Below, piece by piece: positions 10,113-20,745 of a stretch of 64,000 nt of DNA. The stretch is from contig WEDG01003319.1 of NCBI GenBank assembly GCA_017591395.1, positions 154,088-218,087 of the forward strand, in the 5' to 3' direction. The notes below the pieces were generated by a model. It had not been told where the DNA came from. It ran no database searches and saw only the letters and a list, made by a program, of their open reading frames with translations. Each line of letters begins with the position of its first letter. Within the stretch, counting starts at the first letter, position 1. The translations under genes were made by a program, and so were the position numbers. Source of the stretch: Schistocephalus solidus. Taxonomy: Eukaryota; Platyhelminthes; Cestoda; Diphyllobothriidea; Diphyllobothriidae.

Positions 10113-11930
10113 GCATTAAATTTGGACACTGCCATTAAGCCCCGAATGGCCTTATGACGGTCTACTGGACAGGGTGACAGTGGTCATGCCCTTCAGTCAT
10201 TTGAATAGCGGATGTGTTAGCCTTCTGTCTACCGGCACCGTAACGTCGAGCAATATTTGGGTCTTCAACTTTCGGTCACGGCCACCCACCACAACCTCCA
10301 TGGTCGCAACTACACCCACCCCCCACACTAACCATGTGGACTAGACCTCCAATCTGTTCCTACATCGATCACATATTTGTATTAGGTATTCGCCTGTTTT
10401 TTAGGTTGCGAAACCATCACACTACGACTGGCGGTACAGTTTTAGGTGCGTCAGCACAACCATATGTGCCTTTTCGGTGATATGGGTCTGAGGGAAAATT
10501 TCTTGTAAAATACGTCAGTTCAAACCCCATAATCACACCGAGACGCAGCTCCCTCCATTCAGCCCACACATCCCCTGAAAAGCTGTAAACTCGCTTCACA
10601 TCATCCAACAATTGCACAGATCATGCAGCTCTCAAGCAAGTGTGAAGCATATTCTTTGTTGTACACCGGTGCAAGAATGGGTCACACAGAACGGTGTGAC
10701 ACACATAGACGAAATATTGTATCGTTGTCAACCACTGCGCCCAATCTCTGGATCCGATGACTGACGGGCTCGGCCATCCAAATGCTTCAAGGTGGAGGAA
10801 AGGCTCTGGTGGCCCCAACCCAGGGCACTTCAGCAAATGCTTCACTGTCTGATGTGCTTCACTCTATCACAATGCGTCAACTATCCTGGCTTGACAGGAT
10901 ACTAACGGAAGGCATAACTTGATCCACGTCCCACCTTCCTACACTGCTCGCGCACATTCAGTTGCCACATGGGTCGACTCGGCCACATGCACCCCTTCCC
11001 CCCTCCCTATGAAGCCCTGCAATAAAACGCTTCAGAGCAAATTTCATCAACACGCCCCTCCCTACCAGGCCATACATCGCACGCGAACTCGTCCCAAATC
11101 ACTCACCCCAGGCACTGAATAGGCACCACTCGCAAAACCAAGAAGTGTGTTTTTCGGTTCTTTCTCCATGTGGCCTCTAAGGAACCTTCACGCATGTGAG
11201 ATTCCCAAATTATATCCTTTGTGTGCAAACCTACCATGTTTGCGGATTGAAGGTCGTGTGTGGCAGGCGTAGACGGGTTTGGTTCTGTCAGCCACTTGCG
11301 TCCGATCTCTGCATCAATGGGATGAACGGCTCGAATGATCGACTGATTTCTGGGATTGAATGAGGTCAACTCTGGGAACTCCATCCGCGGGACTCCTCAG
11401 CACATTCCTCACGATAATAAATTTGACGCACTTGCATCTACCCTGATAGGCTAAAAGTCGTGGGGTGGAAGGTTGTCAAGTGAATATGCAACGCAGACCT
11501 TGCAGTCAGCCCTGTTTGTGTGTATGTGTGGAGTGGCCGACTGGTGAACTGAAAATCTGTCTCAGTGGCTTCATACATGGCAATCTCAAGCCTATACGTT
11601 CTGATGAGCCGGTCCTCTTTGTGCGAAAACCGGGTGTTTTCCGTGGAGGTCACGTCGTTGGCCACGTGCGTAGTCAGGCTCCTGTAGTTATATCAGTCAC
11701 TTACACCCAATCAACTCATCAGATGACTGGCCGACACGACCAGTAGACTGGCGCGTGAGAGAGGGAAGAAAGGGTGGCTGTGGTGACTCAGGGAACTGCC
11801 TCCCCACGCCAGCCAGCGCACTTCCTCGCTATAACCAATCTGGCACGCTTCTTGTTTGTCACTGAGCGCTAAAAGCCGTGTCTTGGAATGCTGCTACCAG
11901 AGGATATAAGTCGGTCTTCCCAGAGCGCAG
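10113..11930. other. No recognisable feature
   Basis: Somewhat GC-richer than its surroundings, with frames of 65-93 codons on both strands that overlap one another and show no conserved motif. A HHR-like pair CTGATGA (11,601) and GAAA was examined and rejected because no stem II forms. Confidence 0.4.
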
Positions 11931-11997
11931 AGTCAGGCTGCAATGACTCCTTCCTAACGTGTTTTCTATGCCACCCCCACTCAGTTTGGATGCAAAC
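11931..11997 (-). repeat. Dispersed repeat family F, copy 1
   Basis: Minus strand: CTGAGTGGGGGTGGCATA and GGAGTCATTGCAGCCTGACT match 59,011-59,075 (CTGAGTGGGAGTGTCATA and GAGCCATTGCAGCCTGACTC). A shorter third copy is at 59,408-59,470. Confidence 0.55.
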
Positions 11998-13290
11998 CAC
12001 CCCCTTTATCCTGTGAAAACCGGGTCTATTGTGCGCAGAACAGGCGTATGGACGGGTTGTTTAACATCCTTCACCGCTGCAATCGATTTCAACACCGGAT
12101 CACCCTGACTAAATCTTGCCATTCAGCCCAGGGAGTGGGTGGACAGGATAGACTTCAGTAAACGTTTACAATGACTAAAAAATACGCCCACTTCCACATG
12201 AGAAATTCGATCAAATTTTTTATTTGTCCATGCTACCTTGTTTTGTTTACATGCAGCCTGTCATGGAAAGTCAGGGACATTTTCCTTGCATTCATGGCGT
12301 GGTTTAACTCTCCTCCTCCGGTTTTTGTTTAGGCTAAGGGCGTCTTCCAACTTATTGCAAACAAGTGTGTACGGTAAAAGCCATGTGTAAGGACCTTATA
12401 CCGCGTAACCCTTTAATTTGCTTTCTGCGCAAAATCCCGGTAAGTCATCAGATTTCAGAAAAATAGGACAACCCAAAAGTTAGATCTCTTATCCCGATGC
12501 AGTCAAAAAGTTCTTAAAAACAACTTTTTACTGAGGAAGTTCCAGTGTTTGTTGAAGCCTGATCTAAATTGCATCCTGCCCTTCGCGCTCTTATAAAAAG
12601 CTGACATTTAACTTTTCTTACACAGAAATGCACAAGTACAAGCTGCAACCACCACTCTTGCCTGCACGTGATCTGGGCAGCCCACCTCACCTTCTATCCG
12701 ATTGTTTTTTTAAGGGCAGTAGTTCTTGCAACTATTTTTAGCTCTGAAGAATTGCCATTTATTCTCTAGCATTCTTCTAGGCCTAGTCAGGTATATCGAC
12801 TCTAGTGCCTACAAAATGCGACATAATTACTGGAGTTTCTGCCATCAATCTGCTCGAAAACATACATTTCTTAGAGAATCGAGCATTATTGGAGCCATGG
12901 TTACTGTAAGTAAGATAGGCAAGTAACCTGGCGTTTAAAAACTCTCCTGGCACACTATGGCCAGCTCTTGGTTTGAGAGTAAAGATTTCAAATGAATAAA
13001 AATGTCAAAGGTATTCAAGAGAATTTCTTTCAGGCTTTGCACTTAAGAAGGGTGAATGTTTTTTTGCGTCAAAATAAAAGACATCTATGGGGGCTATTAC
13101 TCAATGGGTTGCAGGAAAATTGAATAAACATACCTGGATTCCAGGAAGCATAGAAGGGAGAGCAGACACTTTCAATAACATCAAATGCCTTTAAAATTTG
13201 TTCTCTATATTCTCTTATGTACTGAAATATCGGCATCCCAACAAATGCAATTAATATAATTTGAGTTCGTTGGTAACAAAATAACTTTAT
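11998..13290. other. No recognisable feature
   Basis: AT-rich anonymous sequence; no motif, array or homologous copy elsewhere in the window was found. Confidence 0.45.
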
Positions 13291-13291
13291 T

Positions 13292-13330
13292 GTTTACATT
13301 TTCGAATCTGGTTCCCCAGTTCGTCTTCAG
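13292..13330 (-). ncRNA. Degenerate hammerhead-like motif downstream of a PLE endonuclease
   Basis: Minus strand: CTGAAGA, then CGAACTGG and CCAGATTCG forming a helix with one bulged A around a GGAA loop, then GAAAATGT. The order CUGANGA, helix, GAAA followed by a very short third stem is that of the minimal hammerheads described in Penelope-like elements (Cervera and De la Pena). It lies about 100 bp 3' of the endonuclease stop on the same strand, where a PLE terminal-repeat ribozyme would be expected. Stem III has a mismatch and the cleavage triplet would be GUA, so it is probably inactive. Confidence 0.4.
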
Positions 13331-13426
13331 ACCAATGGGAATGTACAGAAAACAGTAAACCTTAAACAATGTCTAACACTAGATTCTATGGTTGGCTAGA
13401 GTTTGAGCCAATAGACGTCCAGAGTT

Positions 13427-13700
13427 TTAATTTATCCGGTCGATAGTGGCTGTTTTACGCTTCCACTTGAACTTGAGAAATTTGTAATTGGCATCTAAAT
13501 CGATATGCCTGTTAATGCATGCCTCGAGTGAGAGCATCGCCTCCAGGAATTCGCGGCAGGCGCCAACGATGTGGGTATCCTCCCATGCAAATATGTGTCC
13601 TGTGCCCCGTGTGGGCATGGCCACCTGAGATAAAGGGTCTCGTCTCTTCATCACTAACTGATGTTCATGTAAACGGGTGGGGGCATAACAACTGGTAAAT
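13427..13700 (-). pseudogene. Penelope-like element, GIY-YIG endonuclease C-terminal fragment
   Basis: The minus-strand frame reads through an RLHEHQL motif, RRDPLSQVAM, GTGHIFAWEDTHIVG and then a helical segment INRHIDLDANYKFLK before the stop. These are the central and C-terminal landmarks of the PLE endonuclease. The same order, RRRDHLAQVAM / TGHTSASS / SRHIELDNVYSNLK, occurs in the copy at 16,397-16,698. The N-terminal part with the GIY and YIG strands is missing at the 13,700 edge. The stop position is shared with other copies, so the 3' end of the gene is probably original. Truncated and non-functional. Confidence 0.8.
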
Positions 13701-14204
13701 GGTATTTTGTTCTAACGCACTCAACTTTATTTAATATTCTCTAATAAATTAACGCAAATCATACCAGATGACAACAACTTTAGTTTCCGGAGTACAGAAG
13801 AAGTATGGTTCGGCACTGCAAGAAATTTTCTGTTATTGTGAGCTTTCTACCTCGTATAGGAGTCCATAATTAGATATATTAGCAGCTTAAAGGAGGTTAA
13901 AATGAGTCGATGACGTGGATGTGATTGCGCAGGGCTGTGTATGCCGGCGCCAGATCGATATAAATATTGATTGAGTCCTCACCCGAGGACCAGCACTTGA
14001 TAAATCTTCAGCTCGTCTTGTTTCCGATGCGGGTGACGCCTACGAAATTGAACTCATGGCCCGTTTTTTTTAGGTGTGCGCAGCTACTTACGATAATTCA
14101 TAACCACGCGCACAGTTAATTCATGTTCATGTATGTTCATGTATATTTTTGCAGAATTGAATAAGTTATTTGACCCAATTGGTAAAAATTAGGTGGCGTG
14201 TAAC

Positions 14205-14340
14205 TTCATCCAAATTTGATCAAACTCACGGCTCCTGAGCAGGACCCCGTGGTTCAGGTAGTTAGAGCGATAACTGTACCCGGGCCTTGCCCTTGCTGTC
14301 GTGGATTCGAATCACACTGGGACCGCGGAGTTTAAACAAT
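14205..14340 (+). mobile_element. SINE-2 (tRNA-like head)
   Basis: A-box-like TGGTTCAGGTAGTTAGAGC (14,250-14,268) and B-box-like GGATTCGAATC (14,303-14,313) are about 35 bp apart. They are preceded by CAAACTCACGGCTCCTG. Related copies at 4,175-4,315 (minus) and 55,696-55,825 (plus) keep the same preceding block and spacing. The acceptor ends do not pair, so I call it a SINE head, not a tRNA gene. Confidence 0.6.
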
Positions 14341-14639
14341 TGATTCAAATGAAAACAACTGGTGACAATAAAATTTTAGGTCTCCACAAAATGGCAAGTT
14401 AGACATCAGCCTCTGTAGTTCAGTTTCCGGTCATGTCAGTAATTGTGTTACAAAACGCTGCTGTTCTACGGGGACTGTGGAGATAATACTGCCCATTTAA
14501 TAGAGTTTATTTGCAACCTTTGCAGTAAACAGCCCGTATGGGAAGAGGGTTGAGGACGTTCCAAGGAAAGGGGGTTATAGTCTAGTCCTATAGGGGCGAG
14601 GGATGGCGAGGGGAGGGGGACTGTGTACGGCAATTATCT

Positions 14640-15110
14640 AGGTTACTGCTTCGTCGCTGTGACACGACGTGGCAGGATACAGATACCGAAAACCCTCCGA
14701 GAAAACGGCATTCCCGAGAAGTTTATCAGCAAGTATATGGAGGAACGTCCCACAAAATCGGACGTGCCAACGACTGAGATGAACTTATTTCTCGCATTGC
14801 CTTTTCAAGGGGATCCGGCGAGCGAACTTTTACATCGTCGCCTAAACACTTCTATTGCGCGCACTTACTAAGCCACTAAGTTAAGGCTAGTGTTCTCAAG
14901 CACTCCACTTCTTCGCCTTGAAGGCAAGGATAGACAGCCGTTTCAGACCTCTTCAACGTGCCTCTACGCCTTCACTTACTCCTGTGGTCGAACAACTAGG
15001 CGCCAATCCAAGGGGATGCGAGACCACCATCCTACCTGGCTAAATAGAGGTACGGTAAAGTCTATCTAGAGCGCAATTGCGGCAGATTCAATGAACAGGA
15101 AGCCAACAAT
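14640..15110 (+). pseudogene. Penelope-like element 3' fragment, second endonuclease lineage
   Basis: Frame-shifted pieces read RENGIPEKFISKYMEERP, then LALPFQGDPASELLHRRLN, then FTYSCGRTTRRQS, and after more damage a HHPTWLNRGTVKSI segment. In PLEs the NGYP..FI motif is in the linker after the RT. A C-x-C..YIGRT..R motif opens the GIY-YIG domain, and a H-P-W segment follows it. The order is therefore kept, but the residues differ clearly from those of the neighbouring copies (YVGETGR type). This suggests a separate PLE lineage. Several stops and frame changes; GIY-YIG catalytic residues largely lost. Confidence 0.6.
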
Positions 15111-15111
15111 G

Positions 15112-15262
15112 CAATCTTTATCCCATGCAAATTTGTGCCCACTTGAGACAAGTGGTCTCGTATTCTTACTGTCAATTGATGTTCGTGTATGCATATGGAG
15201 GCCGATTTTCCGGTCTGACGGCAATACACCGTATTTCAACTGTCGATTTGTATCTATGACGG
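15112..15262 (-). pseudogene. Penelope-like element, inverted endonuclease fragment
   Basis: The plus strand CTTACTGTCAATTGATGTTC, GGAGGCCGATTTTCC and GACGGCAATACACCG is the reverse complement of 16,437-16,527 almost base for base. TCCCATGCAAATTTGTGCC corresponds to 13,577-13,596. It is thus a 150-bp minus-strand piece of the same endonuclease lineage, lying between two plus-strand PLE fragments. Confidence 0.75.
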
Positions 15263-15374
15263 GGTAATATCTCCCGATATTTGCTTCTATTCTGTAATAA
15301 GTGCCTTAAAAGGAAAAAGCAAGTATTAGGAGATATTGCCACTTCCATGAGGCAAACCGAACGAACATAGCTTA

Positions 15375-16700
15375 AATCGATGGACTACCTAATGTTCACA
15401 AAGCCGAAGCACCACTCGTCCGATAGTCTCATTAGCCGCTGCACCAACTTATAAGATTTCTTAGTGGCTATTCCACAAACTGCATCCATTGACAAGAGAT
15501 TCTGTAACATCTCTCGATCACTGCGTAGGCTTTTTGAATAAATTACGAAAACTTCAGATTGCAGCAGACGAAATAATGGTATCTTTCGATGTTGTCTCTC
15601 TATTCACATCCATACAAGTAGATTTGGCAAGGCAATACATAGGGAACTTACTGCAGTCTTGCTTTAAATCTTGGATCTATGCTTATAAACGAACTTTTCC
15701 TTCTCACAAGGATACTATCAACAGCTAAATGGATCCCCTATGGGGTTACACATCTCTGACTTCCTGGTTGAGGTATCGATGCAAAAATTAGAGGCTACGG
15801 CCTTACCTCTACTTAAGCGCAAATTATTGATGGATGACACGTTTGTCATCGTTAAAAAGGATCAACTAGAAAAACTGCATGCCTTTATTTACTCAACGTT
15901 ACCAGGTATCACCTTCACGCTCGAAAGACAAGTTGACACTAAACTCCCATTTCTTGACGTCATCGTACAAACGAAAGACTGACGGGATATTTCACACATT
16001 GGTTTACCGCAAAAAAAGCTTATGCGGATGTAATCCTGCATTATCAGAGCAACCACCCTGTCGCACACAAACAGAGTACTGTAAGCACCCTAATAAATCG
16101 AGTAAAAACACACTGTTCAGATAAAAAGCTCTACCAAAGCGAACGTAGTTATTTGTTCAAACTATTTTCCTGAAATGGTTATCCAAGATATTTTAGGTGT
16201 CGACAGGAATTTAAAGAAAAACACAAGGAAATACGTGTTTCCATCAAGCGTTCCGATCAAAAAAACTGGGGTACACTTCCGTACATCAAGAACGTTTCCG
16301 AACTCGTTGAAAGACCCCTGAGGAAGCATCACATCCAAGTGGTGCACAAAGCTACAACTATAATACGAAGCCAGCTAGTACACCCTAAGGATAGGGTTGA
16401 TTATTTGGACAAAAAAAGTCGTGTACAAGATTCCATGTGACAGTTGCAATGCGGTGTATTGCCGTCAGTCAGGAAAATCGGCCTCCAGACATATGCGCGA
16501 ACATCAATTGACAGTAAGGAGGCGAGATCACTTGGCTCAGGTTGCCATGCATTCGCTGGAAACTGGACACACATCTGCCAGTTCATCTGTCCATCTAAGA
16601 AAGGTGCAGCATTTTTGCAGGCCATTTATTCAGATGAATCATTCATGAGCCGACACATCGAATTGGACAACGTTTACAGCAACCTCAAAGAAAGATGAAA
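15375..16700 (+). pseudogene. Penelope-like element: RT plus GIY-YIG endonuclease, decayed
   Basis: Domains in order: RT motif with VSFDVVSLFTS (about 15,575) containing the catalytic Asp; GLHISDFLVEV (usually G-S-P-I-S-G-F) at 15,740; an LMDDTFVIV box (15,825) where the family has YVDD, keeping both Asp; LPFLDVIV; a linker with NGYP (about 16,170); and the endonuclease VVYKIPCDSC..VYC.. (16,405) with RHMREHQL, ETGHTSAS and SRHIELDNVYSNLK. At least four frame changes or stops separate these parts, and YVGETG-like residues are changed to YCRQSG. No N-terminal third is seen. This is one of the better preserved copies. PLE proteins nick DNA with the endonuclease and prime reverse transcription there. 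Nearest relatives in the window: 13,427 and 15,112. Confidence 0.85.
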
Positions 16701-17224
16701 GAGGTGACAACCAATCTGAACGGGAAGTCACCCCACAATGGCAGACAACGGCAGGAAGGACTAACAATATCGATTTTCGGACACGTTTAAAATTGTAACG
16801 CAGGTAAGTGTAAATTGCTCACCGGAATAGGCTTGCATTGTCGCTGACGCTTTGGATAGCTTGGCCCGCTTTCCATTTTCGAAGCACATACGGCTAATAT
16901 AGATCAGTGTTTTGAATGATAGGCTGCACTTGTTGGCCTCAGATTGATCGATTTTTTTCACGTTCGCTGCCTCGGCCCCTGCGTGGCTGTTTGTGCAGCT
17001 TGACGGCCGCTAGTGTTGGGCGACTCCACATCGGTCGAGGGTGCTTGTAAGCCTACTTCCTCTTCCGGTGGGTTCGTCGTGGGGCTGTATTCGCTTATTG
17101 GCCTTAGTTCTGATATAACCATCTTGCCCTGATCTTTATGTATATAATGACGCAGAACTTTATGGGTGGTTGGAAGGTCCAGATGACACTTGATAGAGTT
17201 GGTATCTGAATACCATGCCTAAAG
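16701..17224. other. No recognisable feature
   Basis: Lies between two convergent PLE fragments. The 3' untranslated part of the plus-strand copy should be here. I searched for a hammerhead core near 16,700-16,850 and found none. Confidence 0.4.
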
Positions 17225-18070
17225 CGTAAGTCATTCGGCTTTTGAGGTTCCTCGGCCTATGATGGTTGCTCCTTGAATGTCAAAAGTGTGGCCAGTCTCC
17301 CCAATAGGGGCTGCTAGCTGTGAGTTTAAGTCTAACCTCCGAGCCACCAGTTTGTGTTCATGTAGGCGGATTTGCAATTTTCGACCAGTTTCCCCGACGT
17401 AGTTACAGGCCCCGTCGTTACAACATATTCGATAGAAAACTGCTGAGGATTCGGAAGGGAGCAGTCTGTCCTTGGGTTGCATAACACGGTGACGAATTGT
17501 CGCCTGAGGTCGATGGGCTTCGCCTACACCGGCGGGAGGGTGTAACAGTTGAGAGACTGCCTCGGAGACTCCTTTTATTTGGGTAATAGCCCACCAGACT
17601 TCGAGTTGTTATTCTTTTGGCCGTCGTCTGTGCACTGGGCGCTTGCTGTGGTTGATAAAAGAGCTTGGGTATCCATTAGCTCGGAATAGGTCATGAAAGT
17701 ACTGTTGTTCAGCTCCTTTGTCTACCAGCTCGCTGCAATATGTTTTAACTCTTTGAAATAGAGTTCTGACGCAGCTACGTTTGTGAGACAGATGGTGATT
17801 GCAATGGAATTTTAATATTTGCTTTGTTCTGGTGGCTTTTCTGAAGACTGTAGTTTTCCATTTGCACACCAGCACACAAGCATATCGAGGAAGGGAAGTT
17901 GGTTGTTTGTTTCAGCTTCTATCGTGAAATGGATAGTTTGGATCATCCGAGTTTAGTAATTATTTGAAGTGTACGATGTCAGATGTGGCATCGACATAAC
18001 TAGCCCAAAACTTTGGTTGATAAATGATGAAGAACAAGTGTTCTTTGCTTCGAATTATTCTTCATGAGAT
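17225..18070 (-). pseudogene. Penelope-like element: RT C-terminus, linker and endonuclease
   Basis: Minus strand, in order: PKFWASYVDATSDIV around 17,975-18,015, where the catalytic YVDD box reads YVDA (second Asp lost); FTIEAETNNQLPFLDMLV; FRKATRTKQILKFHCNHH.SHKRSCVRT; YFHDLFRANGYPSSFI; then the endonuclease FYRICCNDGACNYVGETGRK with RLHEHKL and GETGHTF (17,231-17,440). At least three frame changes. The RT palm upstream of YVDA fades by 18,070, where the sequence runs into the interval holding a hammerhead-like motif. It resembles the copy at 25,282 in residue choice (YVGETGR lineage). Confidence 0.85.
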
Positions 18071-18161
18071 GCCTATATTTTAATGAGGACAGAGCCTGGT
18101 GGACCTATCAGGAGTAACCAAAGGACTATTTAAACGATTTATTTCCCATTCTGCCTTATCT

Positions 18162-18195
18162 CTGATGATGCACTCAAGTACGAGTGTGAAACGTC
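18162..18195 (+). ncRNA. Minimal hammerhead-ribozyme-like motif (PLE type)
   Basis: CTGATGA (18,162-18,168), one extra T, helix GCACTC/GAGTGT (18,170-18,175 with 18,182-18,187) closed by an AAGTAC loop, GAAA (18,188-18,191) and C-GTC (18,192-18,195). Flanking TCT and AGA can pair as a short stem I. The GAAACGUC ending leaves no proper stem III loop. This is typical of the minimal PLE hammerheads thought to cleave best as dimers. The strand is opposite to the adjacent PLE fragment (17,225-18,070), which may reflect an inverted terminal repeat or a lost second element. Confidence 0.55.
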
Positions 18196-18210
18196 AGACC
18201 TCGTTTCACC

Positions 18211-18582
18211 TCATTCTGTCCGCGGTCGTGCTTTCAACATCTCCCGAAGCAGACGAAGAAGAAGAGAGTTAGTCAGTCTTACCGCGTATCTCGTATTATA
18301 TCCATTGTGGACGCGTGAACTTTGACCTGCCCGTTCGCTACTGAATTCCATAGACCTCCCCGAGGTTGAACGCCGGCGGGCTCGCGTGACCTCTGTCCCC
18401 TTTGGAGCCGTCGTCGTTTTAGGCAAGGCAGCGTGTCTGTTGGCCTCCCTCACGTCAATCAGCGGACTGATCAGTCGTTTCTGCTCTCGCAAGTTGTTCT
18501 CCGTTTTGCGGGCGCATTGGTGAGGCAGTGTTTGACTTTGGCCATGTGAGCTCCGGCCGCTCCATTGTCTGTTTCCGATCAC
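18211..18582 (-). other. Unassigned open frame, 123 codons
   Basis: Arg/Ser/Thr-rich translation without a recognisable domain. It overlaps the 5' edge of the plus-strand LINE at its upstream end. It may be untranslated LINE or PLE flank; I give no function. Confidence 0.12.
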
Positions 18583-20745
18583 TCTGTATTATTGGGTCTT
18601 CCAAAAATTTACCCCGCTTCTACACGTGCGCTGCTACTCAACCCCGAAAGGAAAGTAAAGGTTCGCAACAAATCCCCGGAAAAAAATGTTTCTTCTCCAG
18701 ACTTGTATATCGTACACCATCCCCGTCTTCCTCAGTCAATCCAATGTTGAGTCGTGCTCCAGCTTTCTTACATTTTTAAAAGAAATTTTTATATTTGTTG
18801 TCCTCTTGATACCGTTTTGGTCCGACCTGACAGAATTTCTTCCCCTTATCTAAAATCTTTAAGACGTAAAAAAACTTCTCTACAAGCTAGGCCTCCGCGG
18901 CTGTCTAAAGGAGGTTAACGTCTTAATAAAAAGTGATTTTTACAGACTAAATGATTTGTTTGTTAGTTAGCTTTTTGCCTCTCCGTCCAAACCTTCTTTT
19001 CGGCTTTCCTCTGCTGAAATCTGGAGGAATCTTAAGCGTCTCAATGGCCAATGTGGTAAACTGGCACACGTTGAGGCTAATTTAGACTCTCTAAATGAAC
19101 ATTTTATCCATACTCCAATCCATGACTCCAATCCCCCACAAACAACCTTCGTTACTACCTAGCGGTTTTTCTCCCGTGTCAGTGACAACAGTGGAGAAAC
19201 ATCTAAAAAATGTCCGTGGTTCAACTGCTACTGGGCCGGATGAAGTCTCACCATTTTTTTAAAAATACTGCTGCTCTCTGATTGCCCCTATTTTGACACA
19301 CATTATAAACATGTCCTTGATGGAGTCAAAGGTTTCTGATATTTGGCCTTCAGTAAAAATCACTCCTATCCCTAAAAGTTCGCTAATTTTGTCCTAAGTC
19401 TTTCCGTCCAACCGCCTGCTCTTCCGCTTTACTGAAGATTGCTGAACGAGTCACCCTCGATACAATGAAGCCATTTTCCTCCAATTTATCCAACCCATTA
19501 CAATTTGCTTATAAGGCCAGGTGTAGTACCCTAGATGCCGTTGCCCTTGTAGTACATTTCGGCTCTACGAGATTTAGATAAGGGCTGCCGTGCGTACGCA
19601 TGCGCATTTCTTGACTACTCCTCTGCCTTCAACACCATCCCGCGCCATCTCCTTCTTAATAAAACATCCGCGTGTGGCTCTGCCGGCTGGGTTATCTCTT
19701 GGCTCGAAGATTAGTTTACTTCCCGTACTCAATTCATACGATCTGGCGAGCGGAAATCTACTGTCCTTCCAAACAACTGTGGTGTTCTTCAAGGTGCCAT
19801 CTTATCCCCTCACCTCTTCTCCCTTCATACTAATGATTTGAGATCACCAAACGACTGTCTGTACATCAAATATGCCGACGACATGGTTGTTGGTCATCCT
19901 CTTAAAAATCATACACATCTCCAGTGTCTGAAGGATGGCCTCGACCATGTTTCAGCCTGGTCGTCAGATAATGGTCTTCAACTCAACCGTGAGAAGTCTG
20001 TTCAATGTGATTTCACCTGTGACCATCCCCGTGTTCTCAATTCTCAGCCATCCTTCCCAACGAGGTATCCTCTTTTCGGTACCTTGGCAATACTCTGACC
20101 GCATCTTTCAATCTCCCAACATATCAATACTCTTTTTACAAAAATTAGTAAACTTCTTTATTATATTCGCCGTTTACGTTCCTATCACACACCTCAGGCC
20201 CTTATCTAATGATTTATAGAGGCATGTGTTCTTCCCTCATCCTTTATTGCTCTCACGCGATTTTTCCAGCCTTGCTTAAAAAGGATTTTTTGATTTCAAA
20301 ACGTATTCTCCGAACGCTCTCTTCTGCTGCTGGTGTTTCTTATACTGTTTTAGTGGATTCGATAGCAAAACGGCACTTAACGACAGTCAAACAATTCGCT
20401 GGGCGAATCCTTGATGATGTAACACATCCCCTCCACTCTGAGCTGATGGCTGTGAAGTCTTCCCGTCCGATGCACCGAGGCTTTCGCCATAAAGCCTGCC
20501 GTACAACGGCATACCAGCGCTCCGTTTTGCCATTTCTAGCACGCTACCTTACGTGTGAAGAGATTGAAGTAAAAAGCTGAGACTAGAACTGTCTCCCTAC
20601 TAGATGTCCATTTTTGACTCTTTGATTCTTGGATTTTATATTTACTTATCCTATTATCTTATTGAATGGATCCATTTATATTTTTGCTGAAAATTTTGAA
20701 TAATACTTCAAAATAAAGCGTATTCCTCTCTCTCTCTCTTATCCA
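18560..20745 (+). pseudogene. CR1/Jockey-like LINE: end of endonuclease, RT, 3' end
   Basis: The first recognisable piece is SDHSVLLGLPKIYPASTRA (18,570), like the last APE-endonuclease motif SDH. Then come KKLLYKLGLRGCLKEVNVL; GP.EVSPFF-type N-terminal RT motifs near 19,240; LKIAERVTLDTMKPF and LSNPLQFAYKARCSTLDAV; motif A FLDYSSAFNTIP (19,605); GVLQGAILSPHLFSLHTNDL (19,780); motif C IKYADDMVVG (19,848-19,877) with both Asp kept; and a C-terminal thumb-like region to the stop at 20,580. Frame changes or stops occur at several points. The 3' end is followed by a (TC)n tail at 20,726-20,740. Such LINEs reverse transcribe at a nicked target. A 3' fragment of the same family is at 46,738-46,925. 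It sits between two minus-strand PLE pieces. Confidence 0.85.
20726..20740 (+). repeat. (TC)n tail of the LINE
   Basis: TC dinucleotides immediately after AATAAAGCGTATTCC, at the LINE 3' end. CR1-like LINEs often end in short tandem units rather than poly(A). Confidence 0.7.

Noticed and set aside
11601..11640. Hammerhead lookalike CTGATGA ... GAAA
   Set aside because: Only two stem II pairs can form and no stem III or NUH triplet is in register.
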